This document shows, one piece after another, positions 9,601 through 18,055 of a stretch of DNA of 64,000 nt. Source of the DNA: Verrucomicrobiaceae bacterium (GTDB taxonomy: Bacteria; Verrucomicrobiota; Verrucomicrobiia; Verrucomicrobiales; Verrucomicrobiaceae); assembly GCA_027490195.1 (NCBI GenBank), contig JAIXYN010000042.1, positions 1 to 64,000 on the forward strand, read 5' to 3'. Position 1 is the first letter of the stretch, and the number at the start of each line of letters is the position of its first letter. Below the pieces are notes generated by a model, which worked only from the letters and a program-made list of their open reading frames with translations, was not told the DNA's origin and ran no database searches. The translations under genes were made by a program, and so were the position numbers.

Positions 9601-10791
9601 GACAACGGCACCGGCTGGAAAACCGCGCATCGCCAGGACCTCCTGGTCAGCACCGACGGCAACTTCCGCCCCGTGGATCTCGAATTCGCCCCAGATGGCT
9701 CCCTCTACGTCATCGACTGGCACAACGTCCTCATCGGCCACATGCAGCACAATGCGCGCGACCCTCTGCGCGACCACGTGCATGGCCGCATCTACCGCAT
9801 CACCCACACGGGCCGCCCGCTGGTGAAGCCCGTGCCCGTCGCCGGTGCCCCGCTCGCCACCTTGTTCGATGACCTCAAGGAACCCGAACTCCGCACCCGC
9901 TACCGCGCCCGCCGCGAACTCCGCGCCCACGACGCCAAGGAAGTCCTCCCCGCCATCAAAGCCTGGGCCGCCAAGCAGAAAGACACCCACGCCAAGCTCG
10001 AAGCGCTCTGGGTCACCTGGGGCCTGAACGAGGCCGATGAAGGCCTCCTGCGCGAAATGCTCGCCTCCCCCGACTTCCACGCCCGTGCCGCCGCCGTGCG
10101 CGTGCTGCGCTACAACACCCACCGCATCTCCGATCACGTCGCCCTCCTCGAAAAAGCCGCCGCTGATGAACACGGTCGCGTGCGCCTCGAAGCCGTCGTC
10201 GCCGCCTCCTGGTTGCCCAACATCCCTGCCGCGAAAAACATCGTTGCCATCGCCTCCAAGCTCCCGCTGGACGACTGGAACAAGGCCGCCACCAAAACCG
10301 CCGCCGACCGCCTCGCCGGCATCGCCGAAATCGTGAAGCCCGAGCATCCCGTCATTCAGCCACCCGCTTACCTGAGCGACGCCGCCAAGAAGCAGTTCAA
10401 GTTCGGCCAGGAAATCTACTTCCGCGAAGGCCACTGCGTCACCTGCCATCAGCCCAACGGCGCCGGTCTTGATCCTGCCTTCCCCAGCATCGCCAACAGC
10501 CCCTGGGTCACCACCGATCGCGACCGCCTCATCAAGATCGCCATGTACGGTCTCATGGGCCCCCTCAAAGTCGGCGACAAACAATACAACGGCCAGGTCC
10601 CCATGACCCCCTTCGGCGGCATGCTCAAAGACGAAGAAATCGCCAGCGTCCTCACCTTCGTCCGCAACCACTTCGGCAACAAAGCCGACCCCATCACCGC
10701 CGCCGAAGTCAAAGCCATCCGCGACGCCAACCCCGGCCGCATGATGCTCTACACCACTGACGAGCTGCTGAAGCAGCATCCGATGAAGTAG
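6601..10791 (+). CDS. Secreted ThuA - SGNH-like - PVC dehydrogenase - HEAT - cytochrome c multidomain protein
   Basis: A 1396-aa exported protein. I use the ATG at 6601, because it gives a clean signal peptide (MKHLLFTLALLGSVASAHA) where the longer frame adds 13 unlikely residues. Domains in order are ThuA-like (about 25-295), a Lys/Pro linker (about 333-382), an SGNH-hydrolase fold (about 383-610), a PVC-type beta-propeller dehydrogenase (about 720-1075), HEAT-like helices (about 1085-1250) and a haem domain with CVTCH near residue 1278. In the SGNH part the catalytic GDS block reads GNG and the C-terminal DxxH block lacks its histidine; only the G-x-N block (FGYNES) survives. It is therefore probably a binding domain. 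The protein likely oxidises a sugar outside the cytoplasm and passes electrons to the haem. Confidence 0.88.
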   Translation: MKHLLFTLALLGSVASAHAQEYLEIAANPVGAGKGKKIVLVAGDEEYHTEESMPMLAKILAKTHGFNCIVLFSTDEKAGYIDPNNQKNIRGTEMLADADLLIIGTRFRQLPDDSLAHFAKFLNSGKPVIGFRTATHAFTGSAKTGDFKWSEFGLKILGEKWVSHHGQHKKEGTRSVVVEANSKNEILRGVGEIFCTTDVYGAPNVKPESDTILLRGAVTETLDPKSKNIAGPKNEPMQPIAWLHDYTAPDGSTKGRSFCTTMGASLDYTDENLRRLIVNAVHSLLKLPVPDKADVAFIDPFKPTAFGFTKDAGYFKQRNLKPGDFATGSSPSMGVPEDKSKPTASKKPDAKKPEEVKAPHQPSVEPAAATSARPQAVAPPSKGEHIVLIGNGLAERDTWYSRIETELQLRYPDRDLFFRNMGHVGDTPGFRPHPSRASQWAFPGAEKFHPDKPIHNGQGFYATPDQWLTHLKADTIVGFFGYNESFDGPSKVGNFEAELDAWVVHTLSKAYNGKTAPRVVLVSPIAYENQSAKRDLPKGDVENSNLLLYASSIEKVAKKHGLTYIDLFTPTQELESKGGESFTTGGFIPTDKGYVEVAKLLATGLYGHASYESKADPKLVHEAVKEKDWFWNSDYNILNGVHAHGRRYNPYGPQNYPDEVKKSREMTALRDNLIHAVATGKTTELKVDDSKTHVLPPVPTNYVPSVKNGSEKYLYGEEALKSLKVPEGYKVEMFASEKEFPNLANPMQMSFDNKGRLWVATMPTYPHYRPGDAMPDDKILIYEDINGDGKADKETVFADKLHLPIGFEFATEGVYVTQEPNLILLRDTNGDDKADSMEIVLGGFDTHDTHHAISAFTADPSGAFMLCEGVFLHSNIETPYGPVRCVDGGFFRYSPQRGMLERTIQMGIPNPWGFVFDQWGQDFLLHTSGTTMNWALPVEVKPTFGSKTPSTADLVPDGHKVRPTSGLEIVSSRNFPDEVQGDLIYCNAIGFLGIKQVKIEDNGTGWKTAHRQDLLVSTDGNFRPVDLEFAPDGSLYVIDWHNVLIGHMQHNARDPLRDHVHGRIYRITHTGRPLVKPVPVAGAPLATLFDDLKEPELRTRYRARRELRAHDAKEVLPAIKAWAAKQKDTHAKLEALWVTWGLNEADEGLLREMLASPDFHARAAAVRVLRYNTHRISDHVALLEKAAADEHGRVRLEAVVAASWLPNIPAAKNIVAIASKLPLDDWNKAATKTAADRLAGIAEIVKPEHPVIQPPAYLSDAAKKQFKFGQEIYFREGHCVTCHQPNGAGLDPAFPSIANSPWVTTDRDRLIKIAMYGLMGPLKVGDKQYNGQVPMTPFGGMLKDEEIASVLTFVRNHFGNKADPITAAEVKAIRDANPGRMMLYTTDELLKQHPMK

Positions 10792-10801
10792 GTCGTTTTA
10801 T

Positions 10802-11665
10802 ATGCAGCACAATCCAGACGACATCGATGTTTTTCAGATCGAGCGCAGCGTCTGGATTGCGGAGGCGAAGATCCAATCGCCCAACTACGATTTTGCGTTC
10901 AGCCAGCTGCTGGCTTGTTCGCACTCACGGTTTAGCTTGAATGAAGTAACCGCCGTCGCGCGCTTTGGCGCTGTGCTTGAATACGACGTACTCTACAAAG
11001 AACTTTTGGAGCGCGGCGTCAGGCTTATTCATTCGCCCGCGCAGCATCAGCTTTGCAGCGAACTCCCTCAATGGTATCCCTTGCTGAAAGGACTCACGCC
11101 CGAAAGCTGGTGGTTCGACAAGGCCCCCGACGCCGAGACCGCCGGTGAATTGGCTGGATGGCCGTTGTTCATCAAAGGCAGCCGCCAGACCAGCCGTCAT
11201 CAATTCAAGCTCTCCATCATTCACAATCCGGAAGAGTACCGCGTCGCCATAGAAGCTTTTGCAAACGACCGCATGCTTCACTGGCAGCAGGTGGTCATAC
11301 GCCGCTTCGAACGGCTTCGCCCGATAAGGGCGGACATGGGGCAGCGCATTCCTGCTTCGTTTGAATTTCGCTCATTCTGGTGGCGAGGGCATCTGGCGGG
11401 TGTCGGCCCCTACTTCGCTGAATTCGCCAAATACCAATGGACCGAAAGTGAGAAAGCCGAGGCCCTGAAAACGGCGGAGGAAGCAGCCAGACGTATTGAC
11501 CTGGCGTTTGTAGTCGTTGACTTGGCTCAATGCATCGACGGCCGATGGATCGTCATTGAAATCAATGATGCGCAAGAATCCGGCTATGCAGGAGTTCCGC
11601 GCCTCGCCATGTGGCAGAGGATTGTCGAACTGGAGCAGATGTTGAAATCGGACTCGTCTGCATAG
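10802..11665 (+). CDS. ATP-grasp domain protein (DUF4343-like)
   Basis: A 287-aa cytoplasmic protein. WPLFIKGSRQTSRHQ resembles the ATP-binding lysine loop, and VVDLAQCIDGRWIVIEINDAQESGYAG the metal-binding end of an ATP-grasp carboxylate-amine ligase. Residues 55-110 look like the preceding PreATP-grasp part. It starts 10 bases after the multidomain gene and may be co-transcribed, but nothing links the two functionally. Verrucomicrobial and other bacterial members of this family have no known substrate. Confidence 0.75.
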   Translation: MQHNPDDIDVFQIERSVWIAEAKIQSPNYDFAFSQLLACSHSRFSLNEVTAVARFGAVLEYDVLYKELLERGVRLIHSPAQHQLCSELPQWYPLLKGLTPESWWFDKAPDAETAGELAGWPLFIKGSRQTSRHQFKLSIIHNPEEYRVAIEAFANDRMLHWQQVVIRRFERLRPIRADMGQRIPASFEFRSFWWRGHLAGVGPYFAEFAKYQWTESEKAEALKTAEEAARRIDLAFVVVDLAQCIDGRWIVIEINDAQESGYAGVPRLAMWQRIVELEQMLKSDSSA

Positions 11666-11680
11666 GGCAATAGAGCGTGC

Positions 11681-11956
11681 TCAACTCTTATGGAAAGGCT
11701 CTTCCAGCCTTGCCACCTGTTCCTCGCGCATTTCGCGCACAGCTTTGGCGGCATCAAAGCCCTCCCAGCCCACGACCACTCGTAATCCATCCTTCTTCCG
11801 GACAATCTCCGCCTCGGGCAATTCTTCGCTGAGCTCTATTCGATCATCGATGACAGCAAGGCGCAATTTGGAACCGGCACGAAGCTGTAACTGCTCACGC
11901 ATGGACTTGGGGATCACGAAACGACCCGTTTTATCGAGGATGACGGTGGCAGTCAT
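11681..11956 (-). CDS. AbrB/MazE-type antitoxin or regulator, solitary
   Basis: A 91-aa protein starting at the ATG at 11954-11956, with the swapped-hairpin AbrB signature TATVILDKTGRFVIPKSMREQLQLRAGSKL at residues 2-31. The C-terminal half is acidic and helical, as expected of a toxin-neutralising tail. No PIN or MazF toxin gene adjoins it; the neighbours are a convergent ATP-grasp gene and a divergent dehydrogenase. It is either an orphan antitoxin or a small transcription factor acting in the divergent region it shares with the gene at 12077. Confidence 0.75.
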   Translation of the reverse strand: MTATVILDKTGRFVIPKSMREQLQLRAGSKLRLAVIDDRIELSEELPEAEIVRKKDGLRVVVGWEGFDAAKAVREMREEQVARLEEPFHKS

Positions 11957-12007
11957 GGACCCAATTTGCCATGCGACAGGCCATTTCCAACGGGATTCCT
12001 GACCCAA

Positions 12008-12062
12008 TTGCTGAATCCGACACATCCTTTGCTGGTACGTTTGGAAAGTTGGACACGTTTAA
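12008..12062 (+). promoter_or_regulatory. Promoter-like signature, full form (TTGCTG repeat plus CGTT)
   Basis: Two TTGCTG hexamers 21 bases apart (12008-12013 and 12029-12034) are separated by AATCCGACACATCCT. They are followed after exactly 21 bases by CGTTTAAC (from 12056). The start codon of the dehydrogenase is at 12077, 17 bases after the CGTT tetramer ends. The same arrangement occurs before the genes at 22547 and 28386. Confidence 0.7.
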
Positions 12063-12076
12063 CCACGCGCCCAACC

Positions 12077-15000
12077 ATGAACCGTCTCCTTCTCCTTCCT
12101 CTCCTGATTGCCTCCTTCGCCTCCGCGCAGGACGGCTTCAAACCGCTCTTCAACGGCAAAGACCTCACCGGCTGGGATGGGAATCCAGAACTCTGGAGCA
12201 TCGAAGACGGCTGCATCACCGGCAAAACCACCGGCCCCGAACAGCTCGCCTACAATCAGTTTCTCATCTGGCGCGGCGGCAAAGTGAAGAACTTTGAGCT
12301 GCACGCGAAGATCAAACAGAGCGGCAACAACACCGGCATCCAATACCGCTCCAAGGAACTGCCGGAAAACGGCAAGTGGTCCATCGGCGGTTATCAGTGC
12401 GACATCCACCCCGCCACCCCGAACAACGCGATGGTCTATGAAGAACGCGGGCGCGGCATCATCGTGCAAAACGGCCAGGGCGTGGTGATCGATCCCGAAG
12501 GCAAGCGCTGGCTCGCCTCCGAGCATGAGCCGGTGAAGGTGGACATCGCCCAATGGCATGAGTACACCGTCATCGCTCAGGGCAATCACCTTATCCACAA
12601 GATCGACGGCCAGGTGACCATCGACCTGCTGGACTTTGAAGAATCAAAACGCTCCCTCGAAGGCCTGATCGCTTTCCAGATTCATCGCGGCCCCGCCATG
12701 AAGGTGCAGATCAAGGACGTCATGCTCAAGGAGCTTCCAGACGGCGGCGTGATCTCATTCGAAAAATCCGCGATCCCCAGCGATGCGCAGATCATCGAGG
12801 CCAAAGCACCCGCGAAGGGCAAAGGTAAAGGCCAAACACCCGCTCCTGCACCAGCCAAGGGAGATGCGAAAGCCAAGGCAGCCAAAGTGAAACCGAAGCG
12901 CCCGGATGCCGTCGGTCCAGCCATCGGCGCGAACGTGGCCACACCGGTCACCAACATCAAAACGCTTGCCGATTTCAAAGTGGAGCTGCTCTACTCCGTG
13001 CCCGGCGGCGAGCAGGGCTCCTGGGTCAATCTTTGCAGCGATGACAAAGGCCGCATCTACGCCAGCGATCAGTATGGCGGTCTCTATCGTTTTAACGCAC
13101 CCGCTCCGGGCCAGCCGCTCAAGCCTGCGGATGTGCAGAAAGTGGCCGCAGAGATTCGCGGCGTGAACGGCATGCTGTTTGCCTTCGGTGCGCTCTACCT
13201 CGGCGTGAACGATTACGAGAAGAAGGTCCCCAGCGGCCTCTACCGCGTCACCGACAGCAACAACGACGACATGCCGGACAAGGTCGAGATGCTGCGCGAA
13301 TTTGACGCCAGCAGCGACCACGGCGTGCATGCCATCGTGCCGACACCAGACGGCAAATCGCTCTACCTCATCACCGGCAACAACGCCGTTCTCAAAGACG
13401 GCCCGAAGGCTGGAACTCCCGACACCTCACCCGTGGCCAAGCTGTGGGGAGACGACCACCTGCTGCCACGCATGCCGGATGGCCGCGGCCACAACCGCCA
13501 CGTCATGGCTCCCGGCGGCATCGTTTATCGCGTCTCACCAGACGGCAAGCAGTTCGAGATCTTTGCCTCCGGCTTCCGCAACATCTTCGACGGTGGCGTG
13601 AACCGCGAAGGCGAGCTCTTCGTCTATGATGCCGACATGGAGTATGACTTCAATACCTCCTGGTATCGCCCCACTCGCATCAATCACGTCGTCAGCGGTG
13701 CGGAATTCGGCTGGCGCAATGGCGCAGGCAAGTACCCCGAGTTCTACTATGACAACCTGCCCGCCACGCTGAACATCGGCCCCGGCTCGCCCACCGGCAC
13801 CACCTTCGGTTATGGCGCGAAGTTTCCCGCCAAATACCAGGAGGCCTTCTTCGTACTCGACTGGAGCTGGGGCAAAATCTACGCCGTGCATCTCAAGCCC
13901 AGCGGTTCCACCTACACCGCCACGAAGGAAGAATTCGTCACCGGCGGCCCGCTGCCAGTCAGCGATGCCATCATCGGCAAAGACGGCGCGATGTACTTCA
14001 CCATCGGCGGCCGTCGCGTGCAGTCGGGACTCTATCGCGTGACTTACACCGGGAAAGAGAGCACTGCTGATGCCGTGACTGATTTGAAGGTAACTCCTGT
14101 GACTGGCAATAAAGTGGATCTTACACTGCAAGCGCCTGCAGACTCTGATCTTGCTACGGTAGCCCGCCACCAACTCGAAGACTTCCACGGCAAAGCCGAC
14201 CCGAAAGCCGTCGCATTCGCCTGGCCGCATCTCGGCACCAAGGACCGTTTCATCCGCGCAGCCGCACGCACCGTGCTGGAGCATCAACCCGTCTCCGAAT
14301 GGGAAACCAGGGCGCTCAATGAAAAGAACGCCACCGCGCAGCTCGAAGCCCTGCTTGCCCTCACTCGTGTAACGGGCGTCTGCCCCACGCATCGCGCTCC
14401 CGATCACGTCGTGAACACCGCCATGCGCGACAAGCTCTGGGCCGCGCTGCTGAAGCGCGACTTCAAGAAGCTCAACAACGAGCAGCGCATGGCCTACGTG
14501 CGCCTCACTGAGATCGTCCTGCACCGCTTCGGCAATCCGGATGATGCCACGGTGGCTGCGATCATCGCCAAGCTCGACCCCGCCTATCCGGCAGACAACT
14601 TTGAGCTCAACTGGCTGCTCACCGAAACGCTGGCCTATCTCCAGGCCCCGAACGCCGCAGCCAAAGGCATGGCTCTCATCGCCGCCGCGGAAAGCCAAGA
14701 GCCGCAGATCGAATACGCCCGCAGCCTGCGCTTCCTGAAAACCGGCTGGACCAAGGATCTCCGCACCCAGCAGCTCGAGTTCCTCCTCAAAGCCGCGAAC
14801 TACAAGGGCGGCGCCAGCTTCGCCATCTTCATCGACTTCATCCGCAAAGACTCGCTCGCCACCTTCACCCCCGAAGAAAACACGCAGCTCGCCGAACTCA
14901 TCGCCAAGAAACCCGAGGCGAAGAGCGCCATCGAAAACGTCGGCGCCATGTTCGTGGGCCGCACGCCGACGATGTGGACCCTTGATGAACTCAGCGCCGC

Positions 15001-15469
15001 CGCCAAGACCGGCATGAAAAAACGTAGCTTCGACAACGGCCGCAAAATGTTCACCGCCGCCGCCTGCTATACCTGCCACCGCTTCGGCAACGCCGGCGGT
15101 ATGACCGGCCCTGATCTCACCGGCGCTGGCGGCCGCTACAGCCCGCACGACCTGCTCGACAACATCATCAACCCCAGCAAGGTCATCAACGAGCAGTTCG
15201 CCCCCATCATCGTCACCAAAAACGACGGCTCCATCATGAGCGGCGTCGTGGTGAACCTCAGCGGCGACGGCGTCACCCTCAATACCGACCTCACCGATCC
15301 CAACCAGCGCGTGAACGTGGATCGCAAAGAAGTGAAGAGCATCGAACTCAGCACCGTCTCCCCCATGCCGCCGATGCTTCTCGCCATGCTCAAGAAAGAC
15401 GAAATCCTCGACCTCCTAGCCTACGTCCTCAGCGGCGGCGACAAGACGAACGCGATGTTTGGGAAGTGA
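12077..15469 (+). CDS. Secreted DUF1080 - PVC dehydrogenase - cytochrome c protein (paralogue 1)
   Basis: A 1130-aa exported protein. The start at 12077 gives the signal peptide MNRLLLLPLLIASFASA; the frame is open further upstream but that part is the promoter region. Domains are DUF1080 (3-keto-disaccharide hydrolase/LamG-like sandwich, about 20-225, DGFKPLFNGKDLTGWDG), a Lys/Ala/Pro linker (about 240-280), a PVC-type propeller dehydrogenase (about 290-660), a helical repeat region (about 690-960), and a C-terminal haem domain with CYTCH from Cys997. DUF1080 proteins hydrolyse 3-keto-glycosides or bind glycans. Fusion with a dehydrogenase suggests oxidation and cleavage in one polypeptide. 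A near-copy lies at 28386. Confidence 0.9.
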   Translation: MNRLLLLPLLIASFASAQDGFKPLFNGKDLTGWDGNPELWSIEDGCITGKTTGPEQLAYNQFLIWRGGKVKNFELHAKIKQSGNNTGIQYRSKELPENGKWSIGGYQCDIHPATPNNAMVYEERGRGIIVQNGQGVVIDPEGKRWLASEHEPVKVDIAQWHEYTVIAQGNHLIHKIDGQVTIDLLDFEESKRSLEGLIAFQIHRGPAMKVQIKDVMLKELPDGGVISFEKSAIPSDAQIIEAKAPAKGKGKGQTPAPAPAKGDAKAKAAKVKPKRPDAVGPAIGANVATPVTNIKTLADFKVELLYSVPGGEQGSWVNLCSDDKGRIYASDQYGGLYRFNAPAPGQPLKPADVQKVAAEIRGVNGMLFAFGALYLGVNDYEKKVPSGLYRVTDSNNDDMPDKVEMLREFDASSDHGVHAIVPTPDGKSLYLITGNNAVLKDGPKAGTPDTSPVAKLWGDDHLLPRMPDGRGHNRHVMAPGGIVYRVSPDGKQFEIFASGFRNIFDGGVNREGELFVYDADMEYDFNTSWYRPTRINHVVSGAEFGWRNGAGKYPEFYYDNLPATLNIGPGSPTGTTFGYGAKFPAKYQEAFFVLDWSWGKIYAVHLKPSGSTYTATKEEFVTGGPLPVSDAIIGKDGAMYFTIGGRRVQSGLYRVTYTGKESTADAVTDLKVTPVTGNKVDLTLQAPADSDLATVARHQLEDFHGKADPKAVAFAWPHLGTKDRFIRAAARTVLEHQPVSEWETRALNEKNATAQLEALLALTRVTGVCPTHRAPDHVVNTAMRDKLWAALLKRDFKKLNNEQRMAYVRLTEIVLHRFGNPDDATVAAIIAKLDPAYPADNFELNWLLTETLAYLQAPNAAAKGMALIAAAESQEPQIEYARSLRFLKTGWTKDLRTQQLEFLLKAANYKGGASFAIFIDFIRKDSLATFTPEENTQLAELIAKKPEAKSAIENVGAMFVGRTPTMWTLDELSAAAKTGMKKRSFDNGRKMFTAAACYTCHRFGNAGGMTGPDLTGAGGRYSPHDLLDNIINPSKVINEQFAPIIVTKNDGSIMSGVVVNLSGDGVTLNTDLTDPNQRVNVDRKEVKSIELSTVSPMPPMLLAMLKKDEILDLLAYVLSGGDKTNAMFGK

Positions 15470-15490
15470 GGTGTCGTCATATCTCTGCAG

Positions 15491-15513
15491 AGACTCTCAA
15501 GATTTGAGAGTCT
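15491..15513. terminator. Perfect 10-bp hairpin between convergent genes
   Basis: AGACTCTCAA (15491-15500) pairs perfectly with TTGAGAGTCT (15504-15513) around a 3-base loop. It sits 21 bases after the dehydrogenase stop and overlaps the last codons of the convergent AbiEii gene. It has no long T-tract on either side, so a bidirectional terminator is likely but not certain. Confidence 0.6.
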
Positions 15514-16123
15514 TGCATGACTTCACCGCTTCACAGATCTCCTCTTTGACCTCCTCCCAGCTTTTGTTGATGAGAAGGTCAGGGTCGGCGTCCTCCTCGG
15601 CATCGTCAAAGTAGATCATGCTACGCAGAGCAATCATGGGATCGTGGCTGGGGTATTTCTGCCGGTAGATGTCGATCAGCGCGTCCACGCCCAGGTGTTG
15701 AATGAGCGCATGCAGGTCATAGAAGTCTTTCCTGGCTCCACGATTCGTGATGGCACTGAGCTTCATCCCCACGATGTCAGGCAGGCTGAACATGCGAATG
15801 CCGTCCTGCGTCTCGGGCTTGGAAAGCAGCGGATAACGGTAAGTTACAAAATCCACCTTGAGATCTCCAATCAAAGCATTGAAGCCAACCTTGTTCATAC
15901 CGCTCGTTGCGAACTGCGGCAGCTCTCGGCTCAGCGTGTCCGCCAGCTCCTCGACATCGAAACTGTCCGGCGTGAAGAAATCAAAATCAATGGATCGGCG
16001 GTGCCCAAAACGCAGGGCAAGCGCCGTGCCTCCCACCAGTGAAAACTGTTGAAGAGCCGGATGCGCAGACAGATCCTTCAGGAGATCCAGGGTGCCGACG
16101 GGAAGGGTCTCGAAGTGCAGCAT
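15497..16123 (-). CDS. AbiEii-type nucleotidyltransferase toxin
   Basis: A 208-aa protein with the nucleotidyltransferase core of the AbiEii/AbiGii family: FSLVGGTALALRFGHRRS, then IDFDFF carrying the two metal-binding aspartates (Asp46, Asp48). The second half has the family motif RKDFYDLHALIQ. Such enzymes transfer nucleotides to tRNA or proteins and act as toxins in phage-abortive systems. The gene follows, with a 46-base overlap, a small protein of the type usually paired with it. It is placed convergently between two sulfatase/dehydrogenase units. Confidence 0.85.
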   Translation of the reverse strand: MLHFETLPVGTLDLLKDLSAHPALQQFSLVGGTALALRFGHRRSIDFDFFTPDSFDVEELADTLSRELPQFATSGMNKVGFNALIGDLKVDFVTYRYPLLSKPETQDGIRMFSLPDIVGMKLSAITNRGARKDFYDLHALIQHLGVDALIDIYRQKYPSHDPMIALRSMIYFDDAEEDADPDLLINKSWEEVKEEICEAVKSCKTLKS

Positions 16124-16395
16124 CGGAAATCGTCTTTATTGAGGTTCAGCATCAGGCAGAGGAAATTGACGGTGCGTGGCTCAAGAGTCCGCAGACGGGT
16201 CACCACCTGCCGCAGCTTTTCGTCACCATAGTGCCTGCGGAGTTTATGCCACCCTTCCAGACCTCCACGCTCCACCACCCGGGCTATGATCTGTTTGGCG
16301 TGGCTCTCAAGATCCAGCGACTCCAACTGCATATCCCAAAACAACGCTCGGGAAAGCCCGAGAGGAGTCGCTGAGCTGGGTGATTCTAAAACCAT
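16078..16395 (-). CDS. DUF6922-like antitoxin partner of AbiEii-type toxin
   Basis: A 105-aa protein with a conserved stretch ALFWDMQLESLDLESHAKQII followed by an Arg-rich helix (VVERGGLEGWHKLRRHYGDEKLRQVV). This is the layout of the short proteins (DUF6922) that precede AbiEii-like nucleotidyltransferases. The two genes overlap by 46 bases, which fits antitoxin-toxin coupling. The last ten or so residues (CCTSRPFPSAPWIS) look unconstrained because they are read through the start of the next gene. Confidence 0.7.
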   Translation of the reverse strand: MVLESPSSATPLGLSRALFWDMQLESLDLESHAKQIIARVVERGGLEGWHKLRRHYGDEKLRQVVTRLRTLEPRTVNFLCLMLNLNKDDFRCCTSRPFPSAPWIS

Positions 16396-16469
16396 GAGAA
16401 CGATACTACACGCCTCTCTCCAAAGCTCAACTCACGATCTCCAGCTCCAGAAACCCACCTCATTGGTTT

Positions 16470-16500
16470 TTGCTGGGAGATCGTCATCCATGCTCCGTTA
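16470..16500 (+). promoter_or_regulatory. Promoter-like signature, proximal half only
   Basis: TTGCTG (16470-16475), 20 bases, then CGTTA (16496-16500). The start codon of the sulfatase follows at 16512. It lacks the upstream TTGCTG copy and the AATCCGACACA segment found at 12008, and its spacer is one base shorter. Confidence 0.5.
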
Positions 16501-16511
16501 ATCAACGTCCC

Positions 16512-17939
16512 ATGAAATTCCAATCCATGATTCTTCGCGCCTTCGGTGGCTTCATCTTGGCCGCAGCTTTGTTTTCCACAGCTTCAGCGCAGGTAGGCAA
16601 ACCCAACATCCTCGTCATCATCGCAGACGATCTGGGTTATGCGGACATCGGCGTGCATGGCGGCAAAGCGGTGCCAACGCCGAACATCGATGCCCTCGCC
16701 GCCAGCGGTGTGCGCTGCACCAATGGCTATGTCACAGCGCCGTATTGCAGTCCTTCGCGGGCGGGGTTTCTCACGGGCAAATCGCAGACGCGCTTCGGCC
16801 ACGAGTTCAATCCCCATGTCGGTGATGAGGCTAGGCTCGGCCTGCCGCTGGCTCAGCGCACCATCGCCAATGTCCTGCACGATGCGGGCTACGCCACATC
16901 GCTCATCGGCAAATGGCATCAGGGCTTTGATGCCGCGCATCATCCGCAGTCGCGTGGCTTTGATGAGTTTCTGGGCTTCCTCGTCGGCGGGCACAATTTC
17001 CTCCTGCACAAGGATGCCGAGCCTGAGTTCGGCTCCGCGCATTCGCACAACATGATCTATCGTGGTCGCGAGCTACAGCACCTCGACGGCTACACAACGG
17101 ACCTCTTCACCGATGAAGCCCTCGGCTTCATGAACCGCAACACGGCCAAGCCCTGGTTCCTCTATCTCGCCTACAACGCCGTTCACACACCGCTGGAGAT
17201 TGCTGAAAAACTCAAGGACCGCATTCCTACGGAGGTCACCGATCCAAATCGCCGCGGCTACCTCTCGCTGCTGCTGGGGCTCGACGACGACATCGGTCGC
17301 ATTACTGCCGAACTCAAAGCCAAACACCCGAACACCCTCGTGTTCTTCTTCAGCGACAATGGCGGCTCTGGCCGGAAACCTTTCTTCGCCTACAACACCG
17401 GCGTCAATACCCCGCTGCGTGGCGACAAAGGCCAGACGCTCGAAGGCGGTATCCGCGTGCCGTTCTTTGTGAGCTGGCCCGGAAAGCTGCCCGCTGGCAA
17501 AACCTACGATCAACCCGTGAGCGCCATGGACATCCTGCCCACCGCCTGCGCTGTCACCGGAGCCCCGCAGCCCAACGGCGTTGAAGGCGTGAATCTCCTG
17601 CCGCATCTCAAAGGTGAAGCCACCGCCGCACCGCACGACACCCTCGCCTGGCGCTTCGGTCCGCAGAAAGCCATTCGCCAGGGCCAATGGAAACTCGTCG
17701 ATGTGCGCGACATGGAAGCCAAAACCCAGTCCGGCTGGCAGCTTTACGATCTGAGCACCGACATCGGCGAGCAGCACGACCTCGCCGCAGCCAAGCCCGA
17801 ACTCGTCGCCCAACTCTCCAAAGCCTGGGACGACTGGAACGCCAAAAACATCGCCCCGCAGTGGCATGGTTCCATCAACGAAGATCCCACCGCACCGCAG
17901 AAACCAGCGCCAAAGGCCGGCAAGGCGAAAAAGAAATGA
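16512..17939 (+). CDS. Secreted family S1 sulfatase
   Basis: A 475-aa exported sulfatase. The start at 16512 gives the signal peptide MKFQSMILRAFGGFILAAALFSTASA. Metal ligands Asp39-Asp40 sit in IIADDLGY. The formylglycine site is Cys79 in CSPSRAGFLTG, followed by GKWHQG and FFSDNGGSG. All active-site blocks are therefore present and it should hydrolyse a carbohydrate sulfate ester once matured by a formylglycine-generating enzyme. The C-terminus is a basic tail, PAPKAGKAKKK. A P450 gene follows 116 bases later. The substrate cannot be read from the sequence. Confidence 0.93.
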   Translation: MKFQSMILRAFGGFILAAALFSTASAQVGKPNILVIIADDLGYADIGVHGGKAVPTPNIDALAASGVRCTNGYVTAPYCSPSRAGFLTGKSQTRFGHEFNPHVGDEARLGLPLAQRTIANVLHDAGYATSLIGKWHQGFDAAHHPQSRGFDEFLGFLVGGHNFLLHKDAEPEFGSAHSHNMIYRGRELQHLDGYTTDLFTDEALGFMNRNTAKPWFLYLAYNAVHTPLEIAEKLKDRIPTEVTDPNRRGYLSLLLGLDDDIGRITAELKAKHPNTLVFFFSDNGGSGRKPFFAYNTGVNTPLRGDKGQTLEGGIRVPFFVSWPGKLPAGKTYDQPVSAMDILPTACAVTGAPQPNGVEGVNLLPHLKGEATAAPHDTLAWRFGPQKAIRQGQWKLVDVRDMEAKTQSGWQLYDLSTDIGEQHDLAAAKPELVAQLSKAWDDWNAKNIAPQWHGSINEDPTAPQKPAPKAGKAKKK

Positions 17940-18055
17940 GCAAACGGCCTTATCACAGGCCGCAGGCATCATCCTACAAAGAGCAAAGGTTGCACTGGAA
18001 GCAGCTCGCGTTCAGCATTGATAATTCGTCATTCCGCATTCGTCCTTTCCTTCCC

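Noticed and set aside
7903..10779. A 958-codon open frame on the minus strand.
   Set aside because: It is the antisense of the well-supported multidomain gene at 6601. The high-GC codon pattern keeps that frame open, and its translation is low-complexity Gly/Val/Ala/Asp-rich sequence without domains.
13535..15148. A 537-codon minus-strand frame.
   Set aside because: It is a shadow of the DUF1080-dehydrogenase gene at 12077, with compositionally biased translation and no recognisable motif.
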